Shown: piece by piece, positions 53,980-62,472 of the stretch
Layout: each line of letters begins with the position of its first letter
Position numbering within the stretch: the stretch's first letter is position 1
Source of the DNA: Ensifer adhaerens
GTDB taxonomy: Bacteria; Pseudomonadota; Alphaproteobacteria; Rhizobiales; Rhizobiaceae
Assembly (NCBI RefSeq): GCF_020035535.1
Contig: NZ_CP083349.1
Location: 1,054,001-1,118,000, forward strand
Length of the DNA: 64,000 nt
Reading direction: 5' to 3'
Made by a program: the position numbers and the translations under genes
The notes under the pieces: generated by a model
Database searches by the model: none
Told to the model about the DNA's origin: nothing
Seen by the model: only the letters and a program-made list of their open reading frames with translations

Positions 53980-54459
53980 TTATTCGATTACGATCAGCGG
54001 TTCGCCATATTCGACGGGGGCTGCGTCCTGGACGAAGATTTCGGTGACCTTGCCCGAGCGAGGGGCCGGGATCTGGTTCATCGTCTTCATGGCTTCGATG
54101 ATCAGGATGGTCTGGCCTTCCTTGACGGTGGCGCCGACTTCAACGAAGGGGCGGGCGCCCGGGGCCGGAGACAGATAGGCGGTACCGACCATCGGGGCGG
54201 TGACGGCGTTTTTCGACGCGCGCGGGTTTTCAGCAGCCGGAGCGGCGACGGCGTTGGCCGGTGCGGCTGCTGCGGCAGGCAGCTGGTATGCCGGCATCTG
54301 CGGCATGGCCATCTGCATGGCAACCGGCGTGCCGTTGCGCGAGACGCGAATGCGCAGGTCGTCCTGCTCGACTTCGATCTCGGTGAGATCGGTGTCCTTG
54401 AGAATGTTGGCGAGATCGCGGATCAGCGCCTGGTCGATACCTGGTTTCTTGTCAGCCAT
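53980..54459 (-). CDS. accB: Biotin carboxyl carrier protein of acetyl-CoA carboxylase
   Basis: A 159-residue BCCP. The C-terminal biotinyl domain carries IIEAMKTMNQIPAP, with the acceptor lysine at residue 125. The Ala/Pro-rich linker (about residues 55-85) and the helical N-terminus are typical. It is the substrate of BirA (5106-5873) and of AccC next door. It follows aroQ by 25 bases. Confidence 0.97.
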   Translation of the reverse strand: MADKKPGIDQALIRDLANILKDTDLTEIEVEQDDLRIRVSRNGTPVAMQMAMPQMPAYQLPAAAAAPANAVAAPAAENPRASKNAVTAPMVGTAYLSPAPGARPFVEVGATVKEGQTILIIEAMKTMNQIPAPRSGKVTEIFVQDAAPVEYGEPLIVIE

Positions 54460-54484
54460 GGAATATGAGCCTCTTGTGTTCTTT

Positions 54485-54931
54485 TTATTTCGACGGATTT
54501 GTCAGGTTCTTTAGCGCATGCAGCGCAAGAATGTAACTCTGGGCGCCGAAGCCGCAGATGACGCCCTTGACGGCCGGCGCGATCATCGACTTGTGACGGA
54601 ATTCCTCGCGGGCATGGATGTTCGAGAGGTGCAGTTCGACCACTGGAATGCCAATGGCGCGGATGGCGTCGTGAAGCGCGATCGACGTATGGCCGTATGC
54701 CGCGGGATTGATCGCAACTCCGGCCGCGACGCTGCCGGCCTCATGCAGCCAGTCGACCAGCGTACCCTCGTGGTTCGACTGGCGGAAATCGACCTCGAAG
54801 CCGAGCGATTTGCCTTCCGCCTTGCACATGGCCTCGATATCGGCGAGCGTCTGGCCGCCATAAATACCCGGCTCGCGCTTGCCCAGCGCATTCAGGTTGG
54901 GGCCGTTCAGCACGAAAATGGTCGATGGCAT
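54485..54931 (-). CDS. aroQ: Type II 3-dehydroquinate dehydratase
   Basis: A 148-residue dodecamer-type dehydroquinase of the shikimate pathway. It shows FVLNGPNLNALGKREPGIYG with the catalytic tyrosine, QSNHEGTLVDWLHEA, INPAAYGHTS and VELHLSNIHAREEFRHKS with the catalytic histidine. The first gene of the aroQ-accB-accC-aat unit; the order aroQ-accB-accC is common in proteobacteria. Confidence 0.96.
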   Translation of the reverse strand: MPSTIFVLNGPNLNALGKREPGIYGGQTLADIEAMCKAEGKSLGFEVDFRQSNHEGTLVDWLHEAGSVAAGVAINPAAYGHTSIALHDAIRAIGIPVVELHLSNIHAREEFRHKSMIAPAVKGVICGFGAQSYILALHALKNLTNPSK

Positions 54932-54977
54932 AAGGGATTCCGGTCCGGTGATGGAGGGTTACCTATAGACTGATGGT

Positions 54978-55010
54978 CCCGCGAGGAAAAGCCCTTTGGG
55001 CCCCCGCGGG
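54978..55010 (-). terminator. Possible terminator after the dsbA-like gene
   Basis: On the minus strand, an outer CCCGCG/CGCGGG pairing (55005-55010 with 54978-54983) encloses GCCC/GGGC followed by UUUU (54987-54990). The two structures are alternatives, and the U-tract is short, so this is tentative. Confidence 0.45.
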
Positions 55011-55037
55011 ATTTGTCCACAGTCATGGGAAGGTTTG

Positions 55038-55805
55038 TCAGCAGGCGGTCTTGCCGCATTCGCGCATATTGGAGACCTTGCCCTCGATCTCTTCGGCGCC
55101 GACGGCACCGAAGACCGCCTCGTTGCCGATGACGTAAGATGGCGTGCCGGTGATGCCGAGATCGTTGGCAAGCCCATAGGCTTCCCGCACGGCAGCGTCA
55201 TGCGGCTCTTTTTCCATCTTGGCGCGCAACTGATCCTCGGGGACACCGAGCTTGGCTGCGACCGCAAGGGCGGTCTCTTCCGTGGCGCGGTCTTCGCCGC
55301 CGAGAAGCGCACGATGGAAGTCGCCGTATTTCTCCGGGGCCACGAGGCGGAAAGCAGCGCTCACCTTGTGAGCTGCCAGCGAGTCAGGGCCGAGAATCGG
55401 CAGTTCCTTCAGCACGAAGCGGACGTTCTTGTCCTTGCTGATGATAGCGTCCATGTCCGAAAGCGCGCGTTTGCAATAGCCGCAGTTGTAGTCATAGAAT
55501 TCGACGATGGTGACGTCGCCCTTGGGGTTGCCAAGCACCATGTCGTAGTCGGAGTTGAAGATCGCCTTCTTGTTTTCGGTGATCGCGCCTTCTGCAGCTT
55601 CCTGCTGCTTGGCGCGCTGCTTCGTCGTCAGCGCTTCCTGGACTTCAAGCATGATCTCCGGATTGGCGATCAGATACTCCTTGATGAAGGCGCCGATCTC
55701 TTCCTTCTGCTTGGCGTCGAGCGCAAACGCGCTCTGCGGCAGGCTGACCCCGGCCACGAGCGCGGCGAGCGTTCCGGCGGCAATCATCTTGGTGCTGAAA
55801 TTCAT
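55038..55805 (-). CDS. DsbA/ScsC-family periplasmic thioredoxin-like protein
   Basis: A 255-residue exported thiol oxidoreductase. A signal peptide (residues 1-28, ending SAFA) is followed by a helical N-terminal region (about 30-80) like the ScsC/Com1 oligomerisation segment, then a DsbA-fold domain with the active site C108-G-Y-C111 and a cis-Pro loop in GTPSYVIG. Two more cysteines lie near the C-terminus (RECGKTAC). It could be a disulfide oxidase or isomerase; the trimer-forming stalk favours ScsC-like behaviour, which is inference. Confidence 0.88.
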   Translation of the reverse strand: MNFSTKMIAAGTLAALVAGVSLPQSAFALDAKQKEEIGAFIKEYLIANPEIMLEVQEALTTKQRAKQQEAAEGAITENKKAIFNSDYDMVLGNPKGDVTIVEFYDYNCGYCKRALSDMDAIISKDKNVRFVLKELPILGPDSLAAHKVSAAFRLVAPEKYGDFHRALLGGEDRATEETALAVAAKLGVPEDQLRAKMEKEPHDAAVREAYGLANDLGITGTPSYVIGNEAVFGAVGAEEIEGKVSNMRECGKTAC

Positions 55806-56039
55806 TTCTACCTCGTTGTCCTTGCGTATCCTGTGTGTCGTCCATCCCCAGTCGTCACGTCAACCGGCAGTTCTCTCAGACAACAGGAATCCTCGTATCC
55901 GCTACATGCTGGCAGCATAGGGTGGGTGCCGCGGAAACGAAACGGCAAAATCGGCGGAAATACGGCACTCGCGGACTTGTGAAGGTCAATTTCATCGGGC
56001 AAAGGGGCTGGAGAACAGCCGCTTATCGAGGATTTTCCG

Positions 56040-57197
56040 TTGGTAGACTTGTCAAAACGCAGCGCCGTCGAACCTTTCCACGCGATGGACGTGCTGGCGG
56101 AGGCGACACGCCGCCGGGATGCCGGCCATCCGGTGATCTCGATGGCGGTCGGGCAGCCTGCCCACCCGGCACCGCAGGCGGCACTCGAAGCCGCGCGCAA
56201 CGCACTCCAGCACGGGCGCCTTGGCTATACCGACGCACTCGGCACTCTGTCGCTGCGAACTGCGATCGCCCGCCACTACGAGAAGCGTCACGGTATCGAG
56301 CTTGATCCGCAGCGGGTGGCCGTCACCACGGGATCGTCGGCCGGCTTCAATCTCGCCTTCCTCGCGCTCTTCGATCCGGGCGATTGCGTCGCCATCGCGC
56401 GGCCCGGCTATCCGGCCTATCGCAACATCCTTGCAGCACTCGGCCTGACGGTGGTCGAGGTCGAGGCCAATGCCGAGACCGGTTTCACGCTGACGCCGGA
56501 GAGCCTGGCAAGGGCCGCCGCAAAGCTCGGCCGGCCGCTGAAGGGCGTGTTGCTGGCAAGCCCCGCGAACCCGACCGGCACCGTGACGGGGAGGGCCGGC
56601 CTCAAAGCGCTCGCCGACTATTGCCATGCGGAAAAGATCGCCTTCATTTCTGACGAAATCTATCACGGTCTGACCTTTGCCGGCGAAGAAGCGAGTGCGC
56701 TCGAAGTCACCGACGAAGCGATCGTCATCAACTCCTTCTCCAAATATTACTGCATGACCGGATGGCGCATCGGTTGGATGGTGCTGCCGGCTGATAAGGT
56801 CCGAGGCTTCGAACGCATTGCGCAAAGCCTTTACATCTCGCCGCCTGAACTGTCTCAGATCGCGGCCGAAGCAGCACTCGACGCGCATGAGGAACTCGAC
56901 CGCTACAAGGCTGCCTATGCGGCCAATCGCGACATGTTGCTGAAGCGCCTCCCGGAGATTGGCTTGTCCATCGCCTCGCCGATGGACGGCGCCTTCTACG
57001 CCTATGCCGATGTCAGCCGCTTCACCAATGACAGCATGGCCTTTGCCCGGCGGATGCTGGCGGAAATCAATGTGGCGGCGACGCCGGGCTTCGATTTCGA
57101 CCCGCTTGAGGGGCATCGTACGATGCGCTTTTCCTATGCTGGGGCCGAGGCCGACATGGCCGAGGCAATGGACAGGATCGCACGCTGGCTTGCCTGA
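56040..57197 (+). CDS. Pyridoxal phosphate-dependent class I aminotransferase
   Basis: A 385-residue fold-type I aminotransferase of the AspC/AlaT-like group. It shows GQPAHPAPQAALEAAR, TTGSSAGFNLAFLALFDPGD, LLASPANPTGTV, ISDEIYHGLTF and the PLP-lysine motif SFSKYYCMTGWRIGW, followed by the substrate arginine in MRFSYAGAEAD. It uses a TTG start at 56040. The amino-acid substrate cannot be set from sequence alone. It is divergent from the dsbA-like gene, and a terminator follows. Confidence 0.87.
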   Translation: MVDLSKRSAVEPFHAMDVLAEATRRRDAGHPVISMAVGQPAHPAPQAALEAARNALQHGRLGYTDALGTLSLRTAIARHYEKRHGIELDPQRVAVTTGSSAGFNLAFLALFDPGDCVAIARPGYPAYRNILAALGLTVVEVEANAETGFTLTPESLARAAAKLGRPLKGVLLASPANPTGTVTGRAGLKALADYCHAEKIAFISDEIYHGLTFAGEEASALEVTDEAIVINSFSKYYCMTGWRIGWMVLPADKVRGFERIAQSLYISPPELSQIAAEAALDAHEELDRYKAAYAANRDMLLKRLPEIGLSIASPMDGAFYAYADVSRFTNDSMAFARRMLAEINVAATPGFDFDPLEGHRTMRFSYAGAEADMAEAMDRIARWLA

Positions 57198-57248
57198 TTT
57201 GCGCGGCAGGACGGATAGAGCGCGAAGGCGCCGATCTGATGTGAAAGA

Positions 57249-57280
57249 AAAGGCCCGGAGCGATCCGGGCCTTTCTATTT
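57249..57280. terminator. Terminator between the aminotransferase gene and rne
   Basis: Perfect 11-base stem AAAGGCCCGGA (57249-57259) with 57264-57274, loop GCGA, followed by TCTATTTTTG on the plus strand. It ends the plus-strand aminotransferase message and may also stop rne transcription from the other side (AAAG/TTTC on the minus strand is weaker). A GCGGCTTCTT/AAGAAGCCGC palindrome overlaps the rne stop at about 57337-57356. Confidence 0.85.
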
Positions 57281-57344
57281 TTGATCTTTTAATTTCAACG
57301 CCGCGAGACGTCAGGGTCTCGGCTGAGAGCCTAGAGGCGGCTTC

Positions 57345-60146
57345 TTAGAAGAAGCCGCGGCGCTGCCACCAACCGCCCTTTTTCGGCTTGTTGGCCTCTT
57401 CTTCTTCGCCTTCGGTCTTCACCGCACTCGAGGTGACCACCGGCTCCGAAGCAATCTTCGAAAGATCGCGGTTCGCGCGCACCGGCTTGGTTTCGGCGAG
57501 ATCGGCAGCGGCTTCTTCTACCGCCTCGACGGCGACATCGGCGACCGCTGGCTGGTCTTCGACAGCCACCTGGGCAGCTTCATCGACGGTTACGACCGGC
57601 TCTTCTGCCTTCACTGCCTTTTTGCGGGTCCGCTTCGGCTTGGCCGGCTTGGCTTCGACGGCCTCGGCTTCCTCCACGACTGCGGAGGCTTCTTCTACCG
57701 CGACGGCTACTTCGCTCTCTGCGGTCACGGCCGGCGCTTCTACGGCTTCCGGTTCGTCGGCATCTTCACCTTCCGCATCGGCCTCGAGCTGGCCTTCGCC
57801 TTCACCTTCGCCTTCCGGACGGTTGCGACGCCCACCGCGCTTGCCACGGCGGCGGCGCTTGCGCTTCTGCTCGCCGTCAGCGTTGGTGGCTTCGGCATCC
57901 ACGCCCTCGTCGTCAGCATCGCCTTCGTCGGCATCCTCGTCGGCGTCGTCTGCCGCTTCGGAAACCTGGCTAACGGCGCCTTCTGCCTGCTGTCCACCCT
58001 TGCCACGGCGGCGACGGCGACGCTTGCGCTTGCGCCCGCCCTGGTCGTCGGCGGATTGAGCAGCCTTCGGCTGCTCCTGGCGCGGCTCGCTGGCGATTTC
58101 TTCGGCTTCTTCTTCGTCGAGATCCTCTTCGATCACGACGTCATCTTCTTCCGGCTCCGGCTCAAAATGCAGAAGCTGCTCGATCTTGACCGGGTTTTCG
58201 ACCGGTTCGCCGCGATCGATCGCGAAGTGCTGCGCACCAACATGGGCGTCAGCCTCGATGATGATCGAAACGCCGAAACGGGCCTCGTAATCCATGATCG
58301 TGCCGCGCTTCTGGTTGAGCAGGTAGAGCGCGATATCCGGAATGGTGCGCACGGTGATATCGTGCGTGGTGTTCTTGAGCAGGTACTCTTCGATGCCGCG
58401 CAGCACGTGCAGGGCGACGGAGGACTGCGAGCGAACGTGACCCGTGCCGTTGCAGTGCGGGCAGGTCTGCATCGTCGATTCGAGCACCGAGGCACGAATG
58501 CGCTGGCGCGACATTTCGAGCAGGCCGAAATGCGAGATGCGGCCGACCTGGATGCGCGCGCGATCGTTCTTCAGGCAGTCCTTCAGCTTCTTCTCGACAG
58601 CGCGGTTGTTGCGCTTTTCTTCCATGTCGATGAAGTCGATGACGACGAGGCCGGCAAGGTCGCGCAGGCGCAACTGGCGAGCAACTTCTTCCGCTGCCTC
58701 AAGGTTCGTCTGGAGCGCCGTGTCTTCGATCGAGTGCTCGCGGGTCGAACGACCGGAGTTGACGTCGATCGAAACCAGCGCTTCGGTCTGGTTGATGATG
58801 ATGTAGCCACCGGACTTGAGCGTTACCTGCGGCTGCAGCATGCGGTCGAGCTGCGCTTCGATGCCGGAGCGCGAGAAGATCGGATGCACGTCGCGATAGG
58901 GCTGAACCACCTTGGCGTGGCTCGGCATCAGCATCTTCATGAAGCCCTTGGCTTCCTTGTAGCCTTCCTCGCCGGAAACGATGATCTCGCCGATGTCCTT
59001 GTTGTAGAGATCGCGGATCGAGCGCTTGATCAGGCTGCCTTCCTCGTAGACGAGGCAGGGGGCCGTGGAGTTGAGCGTCAGCGTGCGGACGTTCTCCCAA
59101 AGACGCATCAGGTATTCGAAGTCGCGCTTGATCTCGACCTTGGTGCGGTTCGCACCGGCCGTGCGCAGGATGACGCCCATGCCTTGCGGCACTTCGAGGC
59201 CGCGCGCGATTTCCTTCAGGCGCTTGCGGTCCTGCAGGTTGGTGATCTTGCGGGAGATCCCGCCACCACGCGCGGTGTTCGGCATCAGCACCGAGTAGCG
59301 ACCGGCGAGCGACAGGTATGTCGTCAGCGCCGCGCCTTTGTTGCCGCGCTCTTCCTTGGCGACCTGAACGAGCAGGATCTGGCGGCGCTTGATGACTTCC
59401 TGGATGCGGTACTGCTTGCGGGGCTTGCGGACCTGACGGTCCGGAACCTCTTCCATGGCGTCTTCGGCACCGACCGATTCGATGATTTCCTTTTCGCCGT
59501 CGTGGCTGTCGTCATCGTCGTCGTCGTCGTCGTGGCGGCGACGGCTGTCGACGTCCTCGGAGATGGCGTCGGTGTCGACCATGGCGGCCATTTCGCCGCC
59601 GTTGCTTTCGTCGCCGTCGACGGAAGCGGCTGCCGCTTCTTCCGCGGCCTTTGCCTTGGTCTTGCGCGCGCGCTTCGGCTTTGCCTTAGGCTTTTCCGCC
59701 GGTGCTTCTTCTTCGACCACCGGTTCGGCGACAGCGGCTTCTGCCGGCTGCGCCTCGATATCGGTCTCCGCTACGACCGCGAGATCGACGGGAACGGACA
59801 GTTCGCTTGCCGGCGCCGGTGCGGTTTCGACATGTTCGATGTCGTCGTCGCGCCGCGCTTCTTCAGCTTCGGCCTTCAGCAGTGCCTGGCGGTCGGCAAG
59901 GGGGATCTGGTAATAATCGGGGTGAATTTCGGCGAAGGCCAGAAATCCGTGGCGGTTGCCGCCGTAGTCGACGAAGGCGGCCTGCAGCGAAGGCTCTACC
60001 CTGGTGACCTTCGCCAGATAGATATTGCCGCGGATTTGCTTCTTATGTTCCGACTCGAAGTCGAATTCTTCTATGCGGTTCCCGCGTACGACAACGACGC
60101 GCGTCTCCTCGGAGTGAGACGCATCGATAAGCATTTTCTCTGCCAT
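57345..60146 (-). CDS. rne: Ribonuclease E
   Basis: A 933-residue endoribonuclease, core of the RNA degradosome. The N-terminal S1 domain (IRGNIYLAKVTRVEPSLQAA) is split by an acidic, low-complexity insert of about 130 residues (100-235, including a run of seven Asp). The DNase I-like catalytic part has ALVSIDVNSGRSTREHSIED and GLVVIDFIDMEEKRN. The Zn-link is TCPHCNGTGHV. The C-terminal third is disordered, with Arg-rich RKRKRRRRRRGKGG and acidic stretches, ending in WWQRRGFF. GGAG lies 9 bases before the ATG. A long structured leader precedes it. Confidence 0.96.
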   Translation of the reverse strand: MAEKMLIDASHSEETRVVVVRGNRIEEFDFESEHKKQIRGNIYLAKVTRVEPSLQAAFVDYGGNRHGFLAFAEIHPDYYQIPLADRQALLKAEAEEARRDDDIEHVETAPAPASELSVPVDLAVVAETDIEAQPAEAAVAEPVVEEEAPAEKPKAKPKRARKTKAKAAEEAAAASVDGDESNGGEMAAMVDTDAISEDVDSRRRHDDDDDDDDSHDGEKEIIESVGAEDAMEEVPDRQVRKPRKQYRIQEVIKRRQILLVQVAKEERGNKGAALTTYLSLAGRYSVLMPNTARGGGISRKITNLQDRKRLKEIARGLEVPQGMGVILRTAGANRTKVEIKRDFEYLMRLWENVRTLTLNSTAPCLVYEEGSLIKRSIRDLYNKDIGEIIVSGEEGYKEAKGFMKMLMPSHAKVVQPYRDVHPIFSRSGIEAQLDRMLQPQVTLKSGGYIIINQTEALVSIDVNSGRSTREHSIEDTALQTNLEAAEEVARQLRLRDLAGLVVIDFIDMEEKRNNRAVEKKLKDCLKNDRARIQVGRISHFGLLEMSRQRIRASVLESTMQTCPHCNGTGHVRSQSSVALHVLRGIEEYLLKNTTHDITVRTIPDIALYLLNQKRGTIMDYEARFGVSIIIEADAHVGAQHFAIDRGEPVENPVKIEQLLHFEPEPEEDDVVIEEDLDEEEAEEIASEPRQEQPKAAQSADDQGGRKRKRRRRRRGKGGQQAEGAVSQVSEAADDADEDADEGDADDEGVDAEATNADGEQKRKRRRRGKRGGRRNRPEGEGEGEGQLEADAEGEDADEPEAVEAPAVTAESEVAVAVEEASAVVEEAEAVEAKPAKPKRTRKKAVKAEEPVVTVDEAAQVAVEDQPAVADVAVEAVEEAAADLAETKPVRANRDLSKIASEPVVTSSAVKTEGEEEEANKPKKGGWWQRRGFF

Positions 60147-60429
60147 CTAAGCTGTGCTCCTCGGCGCACCAGCGGAACGGGAGACAGACCTGCTTCCTTG
60201 GGAAGACTGCCAAACACGTCGGAAGGTGCGCCGGATATGAAAGTTCTCGTCTGGCGCAGGTGATGGTGCAGCAGCCAGACGACAGCCGGAACACCTGTGT
60301 TCCGGGGCCGCTCTACTTCTGACCGATACTGCTGAGTCAACATCAATGACCAAACAAGAATGCCAATGTCCAAGGTCTCATAAAGACCCGATGAATGCGC
60401 CCGCTTGCGGGCGTTGGTGAAAAATCACC
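60147..60429 (-). promoter_or_regulatory. Structured rne 5' leader
   Basis: Upstream of the rne start, four hairpins lie in about 280 bases: GTCTGG/CCAGAC (60250-60281), CCGGAACA/TGTTCCGG (60287-60306), CGCCCGC/GCGGGCG (60398-60413) and GGTGA/TCACC (60416-60429). In E. coli the rne leader folds into hairpins bound and cut by RNase E for self-control. The same role here is inference, and the transcription start is not defined. Confidence 0.55.
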
Positions 60430-60870
60430 ATCAAGAACTCCGGCCACCGCCGGAAATTTGCGATCCAGTGTACGAGGAGGAAATGCAGCGACGGCGGATG
60501 AACACCTTGCGACCGCGGAAGTGCGATACGTTTAACCGGTTAATCCGGTTCGACCACTCCCTGGCGCTAAGCTTTGGAGAAGCTCCGGCTGCCCGGTCGA
60601 CTGTTCTATCCCGTCAACACTTTCTCCTTGTGACGCTTTTATGTTTTCTATGTCACATTGGCAAGGGAAAAGCCCGTGCCGCCACAATAATGATCGATTC
60701 GCTTGTCCACGTGGAGTAGGCCGACAAAAGATGACTCGATGGTGTCGGTGCGGGGCGCAAGATGGCTTTTGTCAAGCTTTGATTAACCATAAGAGTTCAT
60801 TGATCAAGGTATGTGCTGGTGGCCGCGTCGGCTGCCATCTGATTTTCGAGAAAGTGGTGGGGAGCCCAAG
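60430..60870. other. Divergent promoter region between rne and amiC
   Basis: About 440 bases, AT-richer than the neighbours, between divergent rne and amiC. Short ORFs here (for example 60405-60719 and 60641-60874, both plus) lack convincing start sites and any recognisable product. Promoters for both genes probably lie here, but I cannot define -10/-35 pairs with confidence. Confidence 0.5.
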
Positions 60871-62136
60871 GTGAAGCCTTTGGCGGTTTGTATGCGCGGT
60901 TCGCTGTTGTCGTTGATGTCGCGGACGGGTTGGCGTTTGCTCGGGGCATCGTTGCTCGTCGGCGGTCTCCTGTTGAACGTGCCGGCCGCTCACGCCGTCG
61001 AGCCGGCCCCCTTGCTCGCCTTCGGTGCGCGGATCGCCGGCGACGACGCACGCACCCGGGTCGTCGTCGAGTTCGACCGCAAGCCGGACTTCTCGCTTCA
61101 TTACGTCGCTGATCCCGTTCGTGTGGTCGTCGATCTGCCGGAAACGGCTTTCGGCCTGAAGGCCGACAGCCTCGAGCCGCGTGGTCTGTTCGATGCGATC
61201 CGCTACGGCGGCATGGGCGCGGGGAGTTCCCGCATCGTGCTTTCCGCGAAGGGCCCCGTTGCAGTGACCCATGCGGAAGTGATCGCGGAGGAGGGGGGCA
61301 AGGGCTACCGCCTGGTCCTCGACGCTGAACGGGTCGACCAGACGCGCTTCGATGCGCTTCTTGGCGAACAGCAATGGACCGGTTCGGTCGCCGCGACGAA
61401 AACCGACCGACCTGTCGCCGTCGCGCCGACGAAAGAGGGCGGACCCTTCATCATCGCGATCGATGCCGGCCACGGCGGCATCGACACCGGTGCACTCGCC
61501 GGCGAGACGAAGACGGAAGAAAAGCACGTCACCCTTGCCTTTGCGCAGGATCTCGTCGAGGCCTTGAACAAGGGCGCCGGCATCGAGGCTTTTCTCACCC
61601 GCGACAAGGATGTTTTTCTCTCGCTGCCGCAGCGCGTGCAGATTGCCCGCAACAAGGGCGCCAATCTTTTCATCTCGCTTCACGCCGACGCGCTCCGGCA
61701 AAAGGATATCCGCGGCGCGACGGTCTATACGATCTCCGACAAGGCGTCCGACCACTTGGCCGCAGGTCTCGCGGCGCGCGAAAACCTGTCGGACGAAATC
61801 GCCGGCGTACCGCTTCAGAGCGAGCCTGCGGAGGTCGCAGATATCCTCATCGATTTGACCCGTCGCGAGACGCAGGCTTTCTCCGTCAACATGGCGCGCG
61901 CTGTGGTTTCCTCCTTCGAGGGCCAGATCAATCTCATCAACAATCCGCACCGCTTCGCCGGGTTCCGCGTGTTACAGGCCCCCGATGTGCCGTCGATCCT
62001 GCTGGAGTTGGGCTTCCTGTCGAACAAGGAGGATGAGAAGTTGCTGCTGGATCCGGTGTGGCGCAAGAAGGTTTCGGAGCGTCTTGCGGTTGCCGTTCAG
62101 CGTTATCGCGAGCAGGCAGTCGCCAGCGGCGGCTGA
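60871..62136 (+). CDS. amiC: N-acetylmuramoyl-L-alanine amidase with AMIN domain
   Basis: A 421-residue exported amidase. A signal peptide (about residues 1-42, ending AAHAV) is followed by an AMIN domain (ARIAGDDARTRVVVEFDRKP), which targets to the septum, and a catalytic Amidase_3 domain with IAIDAGHGGIDTGAL (Zn histidine), EEKHVTLAFAQDL, FISLHADAL and ILLELGFLSNKEDEK with the catalytic glutamate. It cleaves the stem peptide from MurNAc during daughter-cell separation. The GTG at 60871 follows GGGGAG at 7-base spacing. mrcA follows, the usual order in rhizobia. Confidence 0.93.
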   Translation: MKPLAVCMRGSLLSLMSRTGWRLLGASLLVGGLLLNVPAAHAVEPAPLLAFGARIAGDDARTRVVVEFDRKPDFSLHYVADPVRVVVDLPETAFGLKADSLEPRGLFDAIRYGGMGAGSSRIVLSAKGPVAVTHAEVIAEEGGKGYRLVLDAERVDQTRFDALLGEQQWTGSVAATKTDRPVAVAPTKEGGPFIIAIDAGHGGIDTGALAGETKTEEKHVTLAFAQDLVEALNKGAGIEAFLTRDKDVFLSLPQRVQIARNKGANLFISLHADALRQKDIRGATVYTISDKASDHLAAGLAARENLSDEIAGVPLQSEPAEVADILIDLTRRETQAFSVNMARAVVSSFEGQINLINNPHRFAGFRVLQAPDVPSILLELGFLSNKEDEKLLLDPVWRKKVSERLAVAVQRYREQAVASGG

Positions 62137-62472
62137 CATTTGACAGCATGCGCGGGAACGAAGTGATTTGTGTCGCCTCGGTAACAGCGTTATGCTTTTC
62201 AATTGGATGCGCGCGCGATAATCGGAAACAGCCCTATTTTACGCACAATCCGGGACGTAACCGGAATTGCGCCCGGTTTTGTTGAGAAACGAGTTGATGC
62301 CCGGGGTTCCTCGCCATATGAGGAGCCGGGCTGGCGGGGCGCTGCGATGCCAGACTATTTCTGACGGAAGAGTTTGGTCGGACCGACGCTATGTAAGCCG
62401 GCGGGACAGAGCATGGCCTGTCGCTCGGCGGTTCGGCAATTGGACGATAATTAAGGTACCGGTATCTGGCTG
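62137..62472. other. Intergenic region amiC-mrcA
   Basis: 336 bases with no supported gene. A weak terminator-like hairpin AACCGG/CCGGTT with an 8-base loop and TTTG lies at 62259-62281. A TTGACA at 62140-62145 has no good -10 partner. The ORF at 62267-62473 has no ribosome binding site. Confidence 0.5.

Noticed and set aside
58056..60263. 735-codon open frame antisense to rne
   Set aside because: Complement of the rne coding frame, including complement of its Glu/Asp/Ala-rich repeats; no family resemblance or start signal.
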